Shown here: positions 33,282 to 42,428 of the stretch, one piece after another
How the letters are laid out: each line of letters starts with the position of its first letter
Position numbering within the stretch: the stretch's first letter is position 1
From: Aquirufa beregesia
GTDB taxonomy: Bacteria > Bacteroidota > Bacteroidia > Cytophagales > Spirosomataceae
Assembly (NCBI RefSeq): GCF_011090385.1
Contig: NZ_SEWW01000007.1
Span: 1-64,000 of the forward strand
DNA length: 64,000 nucleotides
Reading direction: 5' to 3'
Translations under genes and position numbers: made by a program
The notes under the pieces: generated by a model
What the model saw: only the letters and a program-made list of their open reading frames with translations
What the model was told of the DNA's origin: nothing
Database searches by the model: none

Positions 33282-35615
33282 ATGAAAATTATTCATTTTC
33301 GAAATCTTCTCTTTGCCCTTATTTTACTCCTTCATCATGGAGTATTTTCCCAAATTATAGATCTGTCAAAAGCAAGTATCGTAGCCTCTTCCAGTATAGC
33401 TGTGCCATTTAGAGAAAAAATGATAGCTGTTTTGCAAGAGGAAATTGCGCTTAAAACAAACCTCAAAGTAAGTACTAGTCCACAGGAAAAATCGACTTTA
33501 TTGTTCTTGGCTATGCAAAATAGCCAAGAAGTAAATGCTTATCCATTGCCAACATTGACCAAAGATGATCAGGCATCTATCCAAAAAGAAGGTTTCCGCT
33601 TAGTTCACCAGCAAATTGCGGGGAAAGATTTGCTTTGGTTTATTGGTGCAGATCAACGAGGACTATTATTTGCCATTGGGGAGTTTTTGCGAACGGCAGA
33701 TTTGAGTAAGCAAAAGATTCTATTTGATAAAAAGTATGAAAAATCAAGTGCTCCTATGTATGCCATTCGTGGCCATCAAATAGGCTATCGAAATACGGCA
33801 AATTCATGGGATGCATGGGATTTTAAGCAGTTTGAACGCTATTTCAGGGAATTGGCATTCTTTGGGACCAATGCCATTGAAAATATTCCTTTTCAAGATG
33901 GGGCAGCTAGCCCACATATGAAAATCAATCGGGAAGAAATGCATATCAAAATGAGCCAGATGTGTCAAGCTTACGATTTGGATTATTGGGTTTGGACTCC
34001 AGCGGATGTCGACTTAGCCGATCCGAAAAAATTTCAGGAGGAACTAAAAGCACATGTTGATTTTTATAAAAATTGCCCTCGATTGGATGGCGTCTTTTTT
34101 CCAGGGGGTGATCCAGGTGAGAACCACCCGAAATATGTATTACCATTTCTAAAAGCAGTAGCAGCAGAATTGAAAAAGTACCATCCCAAGGCTGGAGTAT
34201 GGTTGTCTTTACAAGGTTTTAATGATGAAGAAGTAAATTACTTTTATGAATATTTGGATCAAAATAAACCAGATTGGTTTACGGGTATTGTCACAGGGCC
34301 GAGTAGCCCAGATTTGGCAGCTACACGTTTTAGATTAGATAAAAAATACCAACATCGCCATTATCCTGATTTAACGCATACGGTACGTTGTCAATACCCC
34401 ACGGAGAATTGGGATCAGGCATTTGCCTTGACAGAGGGTAGGGAAGTGACCAATCCTCAACCAGCTTATTATGCCAAAATACATAATCGGTATGCACCTT
34501 TTACGGATGGGTTTTTATCGTATTCTGATGGTGTACACGATGATGTCAACAAAGTTATTTGGAGTCAAATGGCTTGGAATACAGAAAAAGATGTTCGTCA
34601 AGTGATGGTGGAATATGCTCGGTATTTCTTTGGAAATTCTGTTGCTGAAGCTGCTGCAGATGGCATTTTGGCTTTGGAAAGAAATTGGGTAGGACCCATT
34701 GAAGAAAATGGTGGCATTGAAACCACTTTTGCTTTCTGGCAAAATCTAGAAAAGTCACATCCTGAATTGAAAGGGAATTGGCGGTGGCAGCAATTAGTGA
34801 TGCGGGCCTATTATGATACCTTCATTAAAAGAAGGAAATCTTATGAACAAGGGTTGGAGAAAGAAGCCAATGCTATCTTAAGTCAAGCGAATATTTTAGG
34901 GTCTGAAAAGGCGATGACCTTAGCTTTGGAAAAAGTTAATCAAGCTGATATAAAGCCTGCTTCACCAGAATTAAGACAAAAGGTGGTGGACTATTGTGAG
35001 GCCTTATTTCAATCGATAGGTTTACAAACGAGCGTTGCTAAATACAAGGCTAGCGGAGCTGAAAGAGGGGCTATTTTAGATTTTATCGATTATCCTTTAA
35101 ATAACCGGTGGTGGCTGCAAGATGAATTTGAAAAAATGCGTAAAATGACGGATGAAAAGGCGAAATTGGAACGTTTACAGATCATTGCCACCTGGGAAAA
35201 TCCTGGGAAAGGTAGTTATTATGATAACATATCGGATCAGTTAAAAGGTCCTCGAGTGAAGACGAAAACAGAAGATGCTACTGATGTGGCTTGGTGGGAT
35301 AATGGACTAAGTAGAAGGCGCTTATCTACCCAATTATTCCAAAATTTCCCCCAGTTGGAGTACACTGATTTAGATCCCAAAGGCTCCTATACCATTCGGA
35401 TTTCTGGTCAAGGAGAAGCGCTTTTACGGGTAGATGGAGAGCGTGTTAGACCTGTTTTGTACAATAAAGGAGTGGAGGAGTTTAAAGAATTTCAATTGAA
35501 TCCTACATTCATTAGCGATGGTAAAATTTCCATTTCCTTTGATGAGCCAGAAGAGTCACATTTAAATTGGCGACAACATTCCAAGACCTTTGATATTTGG
35601 TTATTGAAAAAATAA
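33282..35615 (+). CDS. Secreted glycoside hydrolase, GH67/GH20-like N-terminal fold
   Basis: This 777-aa secreted enzyme has a signal (MKIIHFRNLLFALILLLHH...VFSQ). Residues about 25-150 look like the Glyco_hydro_67N/GH20b-type domain (LFLAMQNSQEVN, GFRLVHQQIAGKDLLWFIGA, RGLLFAIGEFLRTADL). A TIM-barrel-like central part follows (GHQIGYRNTANSWDAWDFKQ, DGVFFPGGDPGENHP, VWLSLQGFNDEE). Helical C-terminal parts (ALERNWVGPIEENGGI) follow before a beta-rich tail. Alpha-glucuronidase or hexosaminidase-like action is possible; the family is uncertain. It follows the aldolase gene by 45 bases and ends before a bidirectional terminator. Confidence 0.7.
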   Translation: MKIIHFRNLLFALILLLHHGVFSQIIDLSKASIVASSSIAVPFREKMIAVLQEEIALKTNLKVSTSPQEKSTLLFLAMQNSQEVNAYPLPTLTKDDQASIQKEGFRLVHQQIAGKDLLWFIGADQRGLLFAIGEFLRTADLSKQKILFDKKYEKSSAPMYAIRGHQIGYRNTANSWDAWDFKQFERYFRELAFFGTNAIENIPFQDGAASPHMKINREEMHIKMSQMCQAYDLDYWVWTPADVDLADPKKFQEELKAHVDFYKNCPRLDGVFFPGGDPGENHPKYVLPFLKAVAAELKKYHPKAGVWLSLQGFNDEEVNYFYEYLDQNKPDWFTGIVTGPSSPDLAATRFRLDKKYQHRHYPDLTHTVRCQYPTENWDQAFALTEGREVTNPQPAYYAKIHNRYAPFTDGFLSYSDGVHDDVNKVIWSQMAWNTEKDVRQVMVEYARYFFGNSVAEAAADGILALERNWVGPIEENGGIETTFAFWQNLEKSHPELKGNWRWQQLVMRAYYDTFIKRRKSYEQGLEKEANAILSQANILGSEKAMTLALEKVNQADIKPASPELRQKVVDYCEALFQSIGLQTSVAKYKASGAERGAILDFIDYPLNNRWWLQDEFEKMRKMTDEKAKLERLQIIATWENPGKGSYYDNISDQLKGPRVKTKTEDATDVAWWDNGLSRRRLSTQLFQNFPQLEYTDLDPKGSYTIRISGQGEALLRVDGERVRPVLYNKGVEEFKEFQLNPTFISDGKISISFDEPEESHLNWRQHSKTFDIWLLKK

Positions 35616-35621
35616 GTTCAT

Positions 35622-35650
35622 AAAAAGACCCTCTAAAAGAGGGTCTTTTT
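35622..35650. terminator. Bidirectional rho-independent terminator
   Basis: AAAAAGACCCTC (35622-35633) and GAGGGTCTTTTT (35639-35650) form a 12-bp stem with a five-base loop, followed by a T-tract and preceded by an A-tract. It lies 6 bases after the glycoside hydrolase stop and 22 bases before the 3' end of the porin gene on the other strand, so it serves both convergent genes. Confidence 0.9.
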
Positions 35651-35671
35651 CTTGTAATATGGAGTACACAA

Positions 35672-37018
35672 CTAAATAAATACTTGAAACTGTAAGGTGA
35701 TGCTATTCAGTCGATTCCCCGAACTTATGTCACCTTGCTTAACTTGGTAGGTCGGTCTGTTTTGAAAATCTAAGCTTAATTTCGATTTATGTCCTTGGAT
35801 GAAATAATTTAAACCAGCATTGAATGTGGTGGTTGAATTATTTCCTAAACGGTCATATTGGGCAAATGTCGCAGAAATATAAGGCATAAATCGATTTGCC
35901 AAATCTGCCCGATGGGAGGGTAATAAATAACCAATTTGAGTATATACCACAGAGCCAGTGCCAAACATGGGATAACTATTTCCATAAACTGGCCCTTGTC
36001 CTGAGATGGAATTAGACGAGTTCAGGGTGCTTCCCGTAGCCGGGTTCATGGAGCCATTATAGCGTAAATAATTCGTGCCGTAATTGGTGTTGAAGTATCC
36101 TAAATACGCAGATAGTGCAGCATGATTTTGCAAGGGGATATCGACAAAGCTTTCTATAGCTACATGTTTCATGTCTTGATACAAGGTATCGCCTTGGACT
36201 GTTTTTTGCCACATAGCATTCGGTTGATAGGCCCCTCCAATGGCGACATTCACAATTTTCTTAGCGCCTAAATAGGTACCCGTCATATAGGGCGTGGTAT
36301 GATTTTCATGATCAAAAAATTGATAGATTACATAGCCTTGCTGCTGTAGTGAATGCCCTTTTTGAGAAAAATTAGCATAGCTGGAACTGATGGCAGGCGG
36401 AGTTTGTCCATTGGATGTGATGGGAAAGGGATCACTTAAAATATATCGATAATCCCAATGACCTAGTTGTCCGCGTGCATAAATACTTAGCTTTCTAGAA
36501 AACTGATCGATTTGATCCACAGTAGTTTGTGCAAATACAGGCACGTCCATGGTCATGATAGTCCCAATACTAGGTTGAGAGAAACGAGAAATTCCTGAGA
36601 TGATGCTCAAGCCGCCACCAATTTTCAATTGATTTCCGTTGGAAACACGGTATTCACCTAAAGCATCATGGAAAAACGGCGCAATTTTACGATTGCCCGT
36701 GGCATTGTATTGGGCATTGAAATTATTCTGACCAAATTGAAAATACATGAAAGTGCGGTCCGTAATTTGTCCGTACAATTGCATTCTTGTTCTTCTCAAT
36801 CCAATGTCAAAGGATTGGTTTTGAAGACTTGCATTGACTATAGTACCTGGGTTATTATCAGTGAATCTAAACCAAGCTTGATTTAAAAAAGTAACTTGAA
36901 AATATCGTGATCCTGATTCATTTAGCTTGAGCTTAAGCGCTTCTGTATCAGGGTTTTTTTGTGCAAAGGTGGTAAAGCAGGCAAGCAAGCTCACCCATAA
37001 AATGATATTTTTTTTCAT
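35672..37018 (-). CDS. Outer-membrane porin (phosphate-selective O/P-like)
   Basis: This 448-aa protein has a Sec signal (MKKNIILWVSLLACFTTFAQ). The body has the N-terminal pattern of Bacteroidota porin-like proteins: YFQVTFLNQAWFRFTDNNPG, IGLRRTRMQLYGQITDRTFM and FMYFQFGQNNFNAQY. Alternating hydrophobic strands run to a closing NSITLQFQVFI with C-terminal aromatic/hydrophobic residue, as for outer-membrane barrels. Ligand unknown. It is monocistronic and transcribed toward the bidirectional terminator. Confidence 0.8.
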   Translation of the reverse strand: MKKNIILWVSLLACFTTFAQKNPDTEALKLKLNESGSRYFQVTFLNQAWFRFTDNNPGTIVNASLQNQSFDIGLRRTRMQLYGQITDRTFMYFQFGQNNFNAQYNATGNRKIAPFFHDALGEYRVSNGNQLKIGGGLSIISGISRFSQPSIGTIMTMDVPVFAQTTVDQIDQFSRKLSIYARGQLGHWDYRYILSDPFPITSNGQTPPAISSSYANFSQKGHSLQQQGYVIYQFFDHENHTTPYMTGTYLGAKKIVNVAIGGAYQPNAMWQKTVQGDTLYQDMKHVAIESFVDIPLQNHAALSAYLGYFNTNYGTNYLRYNGSMNPATGSTLNSSNSISGQGPVYGNSYPMFGTGSVVYTQIGYLLPSHRADLANRFMPYISATFAQYDRLGNNSTTTFNAGLNYFIQGHKSKLSLDFQNRPTYQVKQGDISSGNRLNSITLQFQVFI

Positions 37019-37106
37019 GGCGGAATACTGGTTTAGAACGGAGTTATTCCGTTCAAATAGAGAATAAAATGATAATCAAGGTGTTTTTTGAATGATAGAG
37101 ACGAGT

Positions 37107-37439
37107 CTATATTCGGTAATTACCATGCTGCTTGAATAAAGCAAGGAAGTGAGATTTGATACTCGCAAATTTGTCTGAAAGGGAAATTCGAATAGGAGTT
37201 TCCGAAGCATAATAGGTAGCAGAAACAGCTCGTATAGGTAAGACTGAAGAAACTTGGTCTTGCTTTTCGTGCAAGTCTTCTGATATTTCTTCTTCCTCAA
37301 TGGCATTGAGGTATTGTGTTTTGTTGCTTAAGCTTTGACTAAATTTGCATTTTATAGGGTTTGTGTGTGCGTGTGCCCAAGCACTTTTACCCACGAAAGT
37401 TAAGACTATCGAGGAAAAAATAATCAGAAAAATTTTCAT
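37107..37439 (-). CDS. Small secreted hypothetical protein
   Basis: This protein is about 110 aa from the ATG at 37439, with upstream in-frame ATGs at 37454 and 37469 as alternatives. Signal: MKIFLIIFSSIVLTFVGKSAWA, split here into a hydrophobic run ending SAWA. The mature part starts HAHTNPIKCKFSQSLSN and has an acidic stretch (IEEEEISEDLHEKQDQ). I recognise no family. It lies between the porin and the Rrf2 gene, both on the same strand. The short His/Cys-bearing N-terminus may bind metal, but this is speculation. Confidence 0.55.
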   Translation of the reverse strand: MKIFLIIFSSIVLTFVGKSAWAHAHTNPIKCKFSQSLSNKTQYLNAIEEEEISEDLHEKQDQVSSVLPIRAVSATYYASETPIRISLSDKFASIKSHFLALFKQHGNYRI

Positions 37440-37549
37440 TTTCTTATTTGACATGGCCCAAAATTGCATTTGGAATTTGAATAAATCAACTAATCGGTCT
37501 TTTTTTTGATTTATTAAGAACTTGAATCAATATGATTTTTTAGAGAGGA

Positions 37550-37987
37550 TTATTCATTTCGAATGAAAAAACTTCCTGAATTCATTTCCTGTGCCATCTC
37601 TTCAATGGTTTGATGGTCAAATAATGAAACAAAGTCCTCTCGAATGGGTTTGTATTGATCATGCATCGGGCAAGGATTTTTTTCCGAACAGCGATTTAAG
37701 CCTAGTACACATTTATCAAATAATTCCCCTTCTCCCATCACTTCCACGATCGATTTGACCGATTTTTGCTTAGCTGCATCCGTGATATAAAATCCACCAT
37801 TGGGTCCCCTGACAGAACTGATGACTTGATTATGTAAGGTTAATTTTTGTAAGATTTTAGCCGTAAAAAACTGTGGCGAATGTATCGCATCGGCAATTTC
37901 AGCTAAGCCTAGCTTCTGTTGTTCCGAACTTTTTTGAGCAATGAAAATTACTGCTCGTAAAGCATACTCCGTCGCTTTTGAAAACAT
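37550..37987 (-). CDS. Rrf2 family transcriptional regulator with three cysteines
   Basis: This 145-aa winged-helix regulator has an N-terminal MFSKATEYALRAVIFIA, an HTH region (GLAEIADAIHSPQFFTAKIL, then QVISSVRGPNGGFYI), a linker and a Cys cluster C93-x6-C100-x5-C106 (DKCVLGLNRCSEKNPC). The cluster matches Fe-S-ligating Rrf2 proteins such as NsrR and IscR. NsrR-like nitric-oxide sensing fits the divergent ric gene. It is transcribed away from ric, with the 30-bp palindrome in the shared promoter region. Gene name not assigned because NsrR/IscR cannot be separated here. Confidence 0.88.
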   Translation of the reverse strand: MFSKATEYALRAVIFIAQKSSEQQKLGLAEIADAIHSPQFFTAKILQKLTLHNQVISSVRGPNGGFYITDAAKQKSVKSIVEVMGEGELFDKCVLGLNRCSEKNPCPMHDQYKPIREDFVSLFDHQTIEEMAQEMNSGSFFIRNE

Positions 37988-38077
37988 TTTTCCCTCTTTG
38001 AAGGCCCAATTTAGTAAATATTATCCAGCAAAATGGGTCTTGTAAGCAGCATTTACCGGAAACAAAATAAATAAACA

Positions 38078-38114
38078 ATAATAAAGGATAATATTGTCCT
38101 TTATTATATATTTG
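38078..38114 (+). promoter_or_regulatory. 30-bp palindromic operator with TAnnTTTG promoter for ric
   Basis: ATAATAAAGGATAAT (38078-38092) and ATTGTCCTTTATTAT (38093-38107) form a near-perfect palindrome with one non-pairing position in each arm. TATATTTG (38107-38114) matches the -7 box, and the ric ATG follows 32 bases on. The operator touches the promoter core and lies between Rrf2 and ric. It is a strong candidate site for the Rrf2 regulator; that link is inference. Confidence 0.7.
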
Positions 38115-38146
38115 CTCTCACAATTCACCAGTAAACAAATCAGCAT

Positions 38147-39106
38147 ATGCCTACAATAAAAGAATATACCCTAGTGGTTCCAGACTTAGAGCCTAGGGTA
38201 AAGCATTCCACCATTTTTGCGCACTTTGACCAAATGGGTGAGGGAGAGTCATTTTTGATTCAAAATGATCATGATCCCAAACCTTTGTATTATCAATTAT
38301 TAGCGGAAAGAGGAAACCAATTTAGCTTTGATTATATCGAGAATGGTCCCCATAACTGGTTGATTCGAATCCAGAAAAATGCTCAATCTACGTATAAGCT
38401 TACTTTGGGTGAATTAGTCAATCAAGACTTCCGACTAGCCTCTTTTTTTTCCAAGCTAGGGTTAGATTTTTGCTGTGGTGGCAAAAAGACGTTGAAACAA
38501 GCCTGTGCTGAAAAGCCATTGGACTATTTGGATGTACTTTTTCAATTAGAAGCATTTAAAGGAAGTACGCAACCTTCAAAAGTCCCTTACCAAGATTGGT
38601 CATTGGATTTTTTAGTAGATTATATTGTCAATACCCATCATAGTTACGTAAGAAATTACTTGCCTGATATTCAGCTTTTTGCAGCAAAGGTGATGCGAGT
38701 ACATGGGGATAATCATCCTGAATTAATTCAAGTACATCAGCTAGTAGAAGAGATTGCGGATGAATTGAATCCGCATATGATGAAAGAAGAGCAAGTGCTT
38801 TTCCCATTTATTAAAGCGTTGGCATTAGCCCAGAAGACACAGGAAAAGTTAGCTCCTATTCATTTTGGAACTGTCCGAAATCCTATTCATATGATGGAAA
38901 TGGAACATGAGCAAGTGGGTCAAAATTTTGAAAGCATTCGTCAACTAACTCAAAATTATCGATTACCGGAAGATGCCTGTGGAACCTATACTGTTCTATT
39001 TCAAATGCTTCAAGCTTTTGAAGAGGATTTGCACATGCATATTCATTTGGAAAATAATGTCCTTTTCCCTCAATCATTGGAATTAGAAAAACGTTTAAGT
39101 GAATGA
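38147..39106 (+). CDS. ric: Iron-sulfur cluster repair di-iron protein (RIC/ScdA/YtfE) with DUF2249
   Basis: This 319-aa cytoplasmic protein has residues about 1-80 as a DUF2249 domain (VVPDLEPRVKHSTIFAHFD, PKPLYYQLLAERGNQFSFDY). Next is the ScdA N-terminal segment with LGLDFCCGGKKTLKQAC (CCGG). Then comes a hemerythrin-like di-iron domain with His in HHSYVRNYLPDIQ, MMKEEQVLFPFIKALA and HEQVGQNFESIR and a closing DLHMHIHLENNVLFP. RIC proteins repair nitric-oxide or oxidant-damaged Fe-S clusters. The ATG is behind the 30-bp operator and TATATTTG. The stop is 1 base before the nrdJ ATG at 39108, so the two are one transcript. Confidence 0.93.
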   Translation: MPTIKEYTLVVPDLEPRVKHSTIFAHFDQMGEGESFLIQNDHDPKPLYYQLLAERGNQFSFDYIENGPHNWLIRIQKNAQSTYKLTLGELVNQDFRLASFFSKLGLDFCCGGKKTLKQACAEKPLDYLDVLFQLEAFKGSTQPSKVPYQDWSLDFLVDYIVNTHHSYVRNYLPDIQLFAAKVMRVHGDNHPELIQVHQLVEEIADELNPHMMKEEQVLFPFIKALALAQKTQEKLAPIHFGTVRNPIHMMEMEHEQVGQNFESIRQLTQNYRLPEDACGTYTVLFQMLQAFEEDLHMHIHLENNVLFPQSLELEKRLSE

Positions 39107-39107
39107 T

Positions 39108-41369
39108 ATGCAACAAGGCAAGAAGTTTCTGAGTGATTTGAAATTGTATTCAGATTACTACAAATGGTTAGAGCCTCAAGGGCGCTATGAGCGCTGGGAA
39201 GAGGCCTGTGAAAGTATCATGGATGGTCACCGACTGAAATATGGTGCATATTTAGATGAGTTAGAACCCTATTTGGAGTCAGCTTTGGAAAGCATGCAAA
39301 ATCAAACGGTTTTAGCTTCCCAGCGAAATTTACAGTTTCGATACGAACAAATTCAGCAACACAATACCCGTATGTACAATTGTACTTCTGGGTACATTGC
39401 CAGAAATCGTATATTTCAAGAGATCTTCTATTTAGGATTATCAGGTTGTGGATTTGGCGGAGGCTTGTTAATTCCTTTTGTGGATAATTTGAGTCGGATT
39501 CAAAAGCGCATCAAAGGCACAAAAACCTTTGTGATAGAGGACAATATTGAAGGCTGGGCAGATGCTTTAGGAGCTTTGATGTCATCTTATTTTGTTGATA
39601 AACAGCCTTTTCCTGAGTTGGCTGGTTTTGAATTGAAATTTGATTATTCTCAAATTCGAGCGAAAGGTGCTTATATCAAGGGAGGTTTTAAAGCCCCTGG
39701 GTCGGATGGGTTGAAGCAATCATTGGAAAAAATTGAGGACTTATTAGAAAAATGGATCGGTGCAGAAGGAGAAAAAATTCGCCCTATTTTAGCTTTTGAT
39801 ATCATCTGTCATGCTTCAGATGCAGTACTTTCAGGCGGTGTCCGTCGGTCTGCATTAAACATGATCGTAGATCCCAATGACCAAGAAATGATTCATGCTA
39901 AAACGGGAAATTGGCGACAAGAAAATCCACAAAGAGGAAGGAGTAATAATTCCGTTATTTTGTTGAGAAATCAGGTTCAACGAGAGCAATTTGATTATTT
40001 AGTATCTCTCAATGATGGAGCTAATGACATTGGATTTGTATTTGCCAATAGCTGGTTTGACATGTTTAATCCTTGTTTTGAAATAGTAAAAATCCCCATT
40101 CTTTTGCAGACAGATTTTTCTCAAATTGCTTATGAAGATGTAGGTCGTTTTATGTCTCAACATCAAGATAAACTGGGGATTCAGGGATGTAATTTATGTG
40201 AAATCAATGCGGAAAAATGCGATACGGAGGAGGCATTTTATCGGGCATGTATGGATGCCGCTATCCTAGGAACTTTGCAAGCGGGGTATACTTCTTTTCC
40301 TTACTTGGGACCAATTTCAGAACAAATTTTTCAACGAGAGGCTTTATTGGGAGTGAGTATTACAGGTTGGATGAATAATACCTTTTTGTTCAATGCGTCT
40401 ATGTTACAGCGAGGGGCTCAGGTAGTGAAAGATACCAATCGGGTGGTCGCTGATATCATAGGAATAAATCCTGCAGCCAGAACTACCTGTGTGAAACCTT
40501 CAGGAAATGCATCAGTGGTTTTGGGTACAGCGAGCGGAATTCATCCAGAGCATGCTGAAAAGTACTTTAGAATCATGCAGTTGAATAAGGAAAGTACTAC
40601 CGCCAATTGGCTAGTGGAAAATATGCCATTTCTTCTTGAAGAAAGTGTTTGGTCGAATACCAAAAGTGATTTTGTGGTTTTTGTGCCTATTTTGAATCCT
40701 ATTGGGGGGCTTTTTAAGAAAGACATGAAGGGGGTTAAGCATTTGGAAATGATCCAGTTGGTTCAGGAAAACTGGGTAAATGCAGGAACTAATAGGGAAT
40801 TATGTGCCTATCCACATATTAATCACAATACGAGCTGTACCGTGATCATGGACAATAAGGAGGAAATTATTGCTTATATCTGGCAGCATCGAGATGCATT
40901 TACGGCAGTTAGTTTTATTTCAGATTATGGAGATAAGGATTTTAATCAAGCACCTTTTACTTCAGTGATGGAATTAGAGGAATTAGTTCAGCAATATGGT
41001 AAAGGTGCCATCTTTGCTTCTGGATTGATCGTAGACGGATTGCACTATTTTGAAAATAATTTATGGCATGCTTGTGACCTTTTATTAGATCCCACTATGG
41101 CCTTGACAGGTACTCGAGAACAAGTTTTATTGCGAAAATATTGGTTGAATCGGGCCAATAAATTTGCGAAAAACTATTTTCATGGAGATTTGAAGCAAAT
41201 GATTTATTGCATCAAAGATGTTCACTTATTTCATAAGTGGGAGACTGTGACTCGGGAATTTAAAGAGGTGAATTTTGGAGACATTTTAGATCAACCTCAC
41301 TATAAAGATATTGGAGAAATGGCTGCTATGGCTTGTAGTGGAGGTTCATGTGAGATTACACAGTTATAG
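39108..41369 (+). CDS. nrdJ: Adenosylcobalamin-dependent class II ribonucleoside-triphosphate reductase
   Basis: This 753-aa enzyme is of the monomeric Lactobacillus leichmannii type, in which cobalamin generates the radical. It starts at ATG 39108, one base after the ric stop; an in-frame GTG at 39099 is an alternative. MYNCTSGYIARN holds the first active-site Cys; GCNLCEINAEKC holds the radical-site Cys with the following Glu; ACSGGSCEITQL at the C-terminus is the CxxxxC reducing pair. It makes dNTPs without oxygen or di-iron and so would work when nitric oxide damages the class I enzyme. The operon with ric and an Rrf2-type operator fits this role. Confidence 0.93.
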   Translation: MQQGKKFLSDLKLYSDYYKWLEPQGRYERWEEACESIMDGHRLKYGAYLDELEPYLESALESMQNQTVLASQRNLQFRYEQIQQHNTRMYNCTSGYIARNRIFQEIFYLGLSGCGFGGGLLIPFVDNLSRIQKRIKGTKTFVIEDNIEGWADALGALMSSYFVDKQPFPELAGFELKFDYSQIRAKGAYIKGGFKAPGSDGLKQSLEKIEDLLEKWIGAEGEKIRPILAFDIICHASDAVLSGGVRRSALNMIVDPNDQEMIHAKTGNWRQENPQRGRSNNSVILLRNQVQREQFDYLVSLNDGANDIGFVFANSWFDMFNPCFEIVKIPILLQTDFSQIAYEDVGRFMSQHQDKLGIQGCNLCEINAEKCDTEEAFYRACMDAAILGTLQAGYTSFPYLGPISEQIFQREALLGVSITGWMNNTFLFNASMLQRGAQVVKDTNRVVADIIGINPAARTTCVKPSGNASVVLGTASGIHPEHAEKYFRIMQLNKESTTANWLVENMPFLLEESVWSNTKSDFVVFVPILNPIGGLFKKDMKGVKHLEMIQLVQENWVNAGTNRELCAYPHINHNTSCTVIMDNKEEIIAYIWQHRDAFTAVSFISDYGDKDFNQAPFTSVMELEELVQQYGKGAIFASGLIVDGLHYFENNLWHACDLLLDPTMALTGTREQVLLRKYWLNRANKFAKNYFHGDLKQMIYCIKDVHLFHKWETVTREFKEVNFGDILDQPHYKDIGEMAAMACSGGSCEITQL

Positions 41370-41382
41370 AATATGGGAGATT

Positions 41383-41418
41383 AAAAAAGGGGACTCAGAA
41401 TAGAATCCCCCTTTTTTT
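41383..41418. terminator. Bidirectional rho-independent terminator
   Basis: AAAAAAGGGGA (41383-41393) pairs with TCCCCCTTTTTT (41406-41417) with one bulged base. T- and A-tracts on both sides serve nrdJ (+) and the SDR gene (-), whose 3' ends are 13-14 bases away. Confidence 0.85.
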
Positions 41419-41431
41419 AATTGAGGCGGAA

Positions 41432-42199
41432 TTAATAAGCACTCCAACCTCCGTCTACTGTTAGAATTTCGGCATTAACAAAGCTAGAATCATCACTAGC
41501 TAAAAACAAAGCCGCTTGAGCAATCTCAGATGCTTCACCCATTCTTGGATTTAGAGCCATGCCTGTCATAATTCGATCATTGACTAGTGGTGTGATTTTG
41601 GTCATATCAATGGTCTCACTGATGCTGGTATTGACGGCACCGGGGGCAATACCATTGCAACGAATCCCAGATTTGCTATACAAATAGCCGGTACTTTTGG
41701 TTAGTCCTACCAAGGCATGTTTACTGGAAGTATATACCGCACCAGCGACTCCTCCTTTTAAGCCTCCAATGGAACAAATGTTGATGATGTTCCCTTTTCC
41801 CTTGGCTAAGAATAGGTTAACGGCACTTCTCATAGCTTTAAAAGGCCCTTCGAAATTAATTTTCATAACCTTTTCCAACATGCTATTTTCCACTTCACCT
41901 ACCGGTTGGAAATGGTCCATGACGCCTGCATTATTAACTAATATGTCCAAGGTTCCGTAGTTGCTTACCGCTGAGTTGATGAGATTGTCAATATCAGATT
42001 CAATACTCATATTCGCAACCACAGTTGTGATTTCTCCTCCCGTAGCTTTTACTTCTTTAGACAATTCGTCTAGTCGATTTGGATTAATATCTCCAGCGAT
42101 GACTTTAGCTCCTTGCTGGGCAAAAAGAATGGCAATGGCTTTTCCCATCCCTGCGCCAGCTCCAGTAATAATGGCAACTTTATTTTCTAGCTTTTTCAT
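41432..42199 (-). CDS. SDR family oxidoreductase
   Basis: This 255-aa classical short-chain dehydrogenase has the cofactor motif TGAGAGMGKA at residues 12-21, LDILVNNAGVMDH (NNAG), and the catalytic Ser-Tyr-Lys set in ICSIGG...YTSSKHALVG. Acidic residues after the glycine motif (AGDINPNRLDEL) suggest NAD preference. It ends with ILTVDGGWSAY, as in 3-oxoacyl reductase-like members. Cytoplasmic, monocistronic; substrate unknown. Confidence 0.92.
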   Translation of the reverse strand: MKKLENKVAIITGAGAGMGKAIAILFAQQGAKVIAGDINPNRLDELSKEVKATGGEITTVVANMSIESDIDNLINSAVSNYGTLDILVNNAGVMDHFQPVGEVENSMLEKVMKINFEGPFKAMRSAVNLFLAKGKGNIINICSIGGLKGGVAGAVYTSSKHALVGLTKSTGYLYSKSGIRCNGIAPGAVNTSISETIDMTKITPLVNDRIMTGMALNPRMGEASEIAQAALFLASDDSSFVNAEILTVDGGWSAY

Positions 42200-42300
42200 G
42201 TGAATTGATTTTTAGAAAATTACGTAATTAATGATGAAAATATGGCCAAATATGGCAGGTATTGGTGTAAAAAAGGATGATTTTGATTAGGTTTTTCCCC

Positions 42301-42333
42301 AACGCTGTCAAGGTTTCAAACCTTGACAGCGTT
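42301..42333. repeat. REP-like 33-bp palindrome, copy 4
   Basis: AACGCTGTCAAGGTTT, one base, then AAACCTTGACAGCGTT; all pairs match. It lies in the 229-bp gap between divergent genes (SDR and the membrane protein). Confidence 0.9.
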
Positions 42334-42428
42334 ACAACGATCGGCGATTAAAAGATGTTGTCCAATAATTTGATAATGAATAATTTGATACATTCGTATT
42401 ATCAAATCTACCTCAACACCTCTTCATT

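Noticed and set aside
37076-37306. Alternative minus-strand frame overlapping the small secreted protein
   Set aside because: The 37107-37439 frame has a proper signal peptide while this one has none and lies in another phase, so it was treated as a shadow.
38041-39107. Cobalamin riboswitch ahead of nrdJ
   Set aside because: There is no space between ric and nrdJ, and the ric leader is about 30 bases and lacks a B12-box-like stretch.
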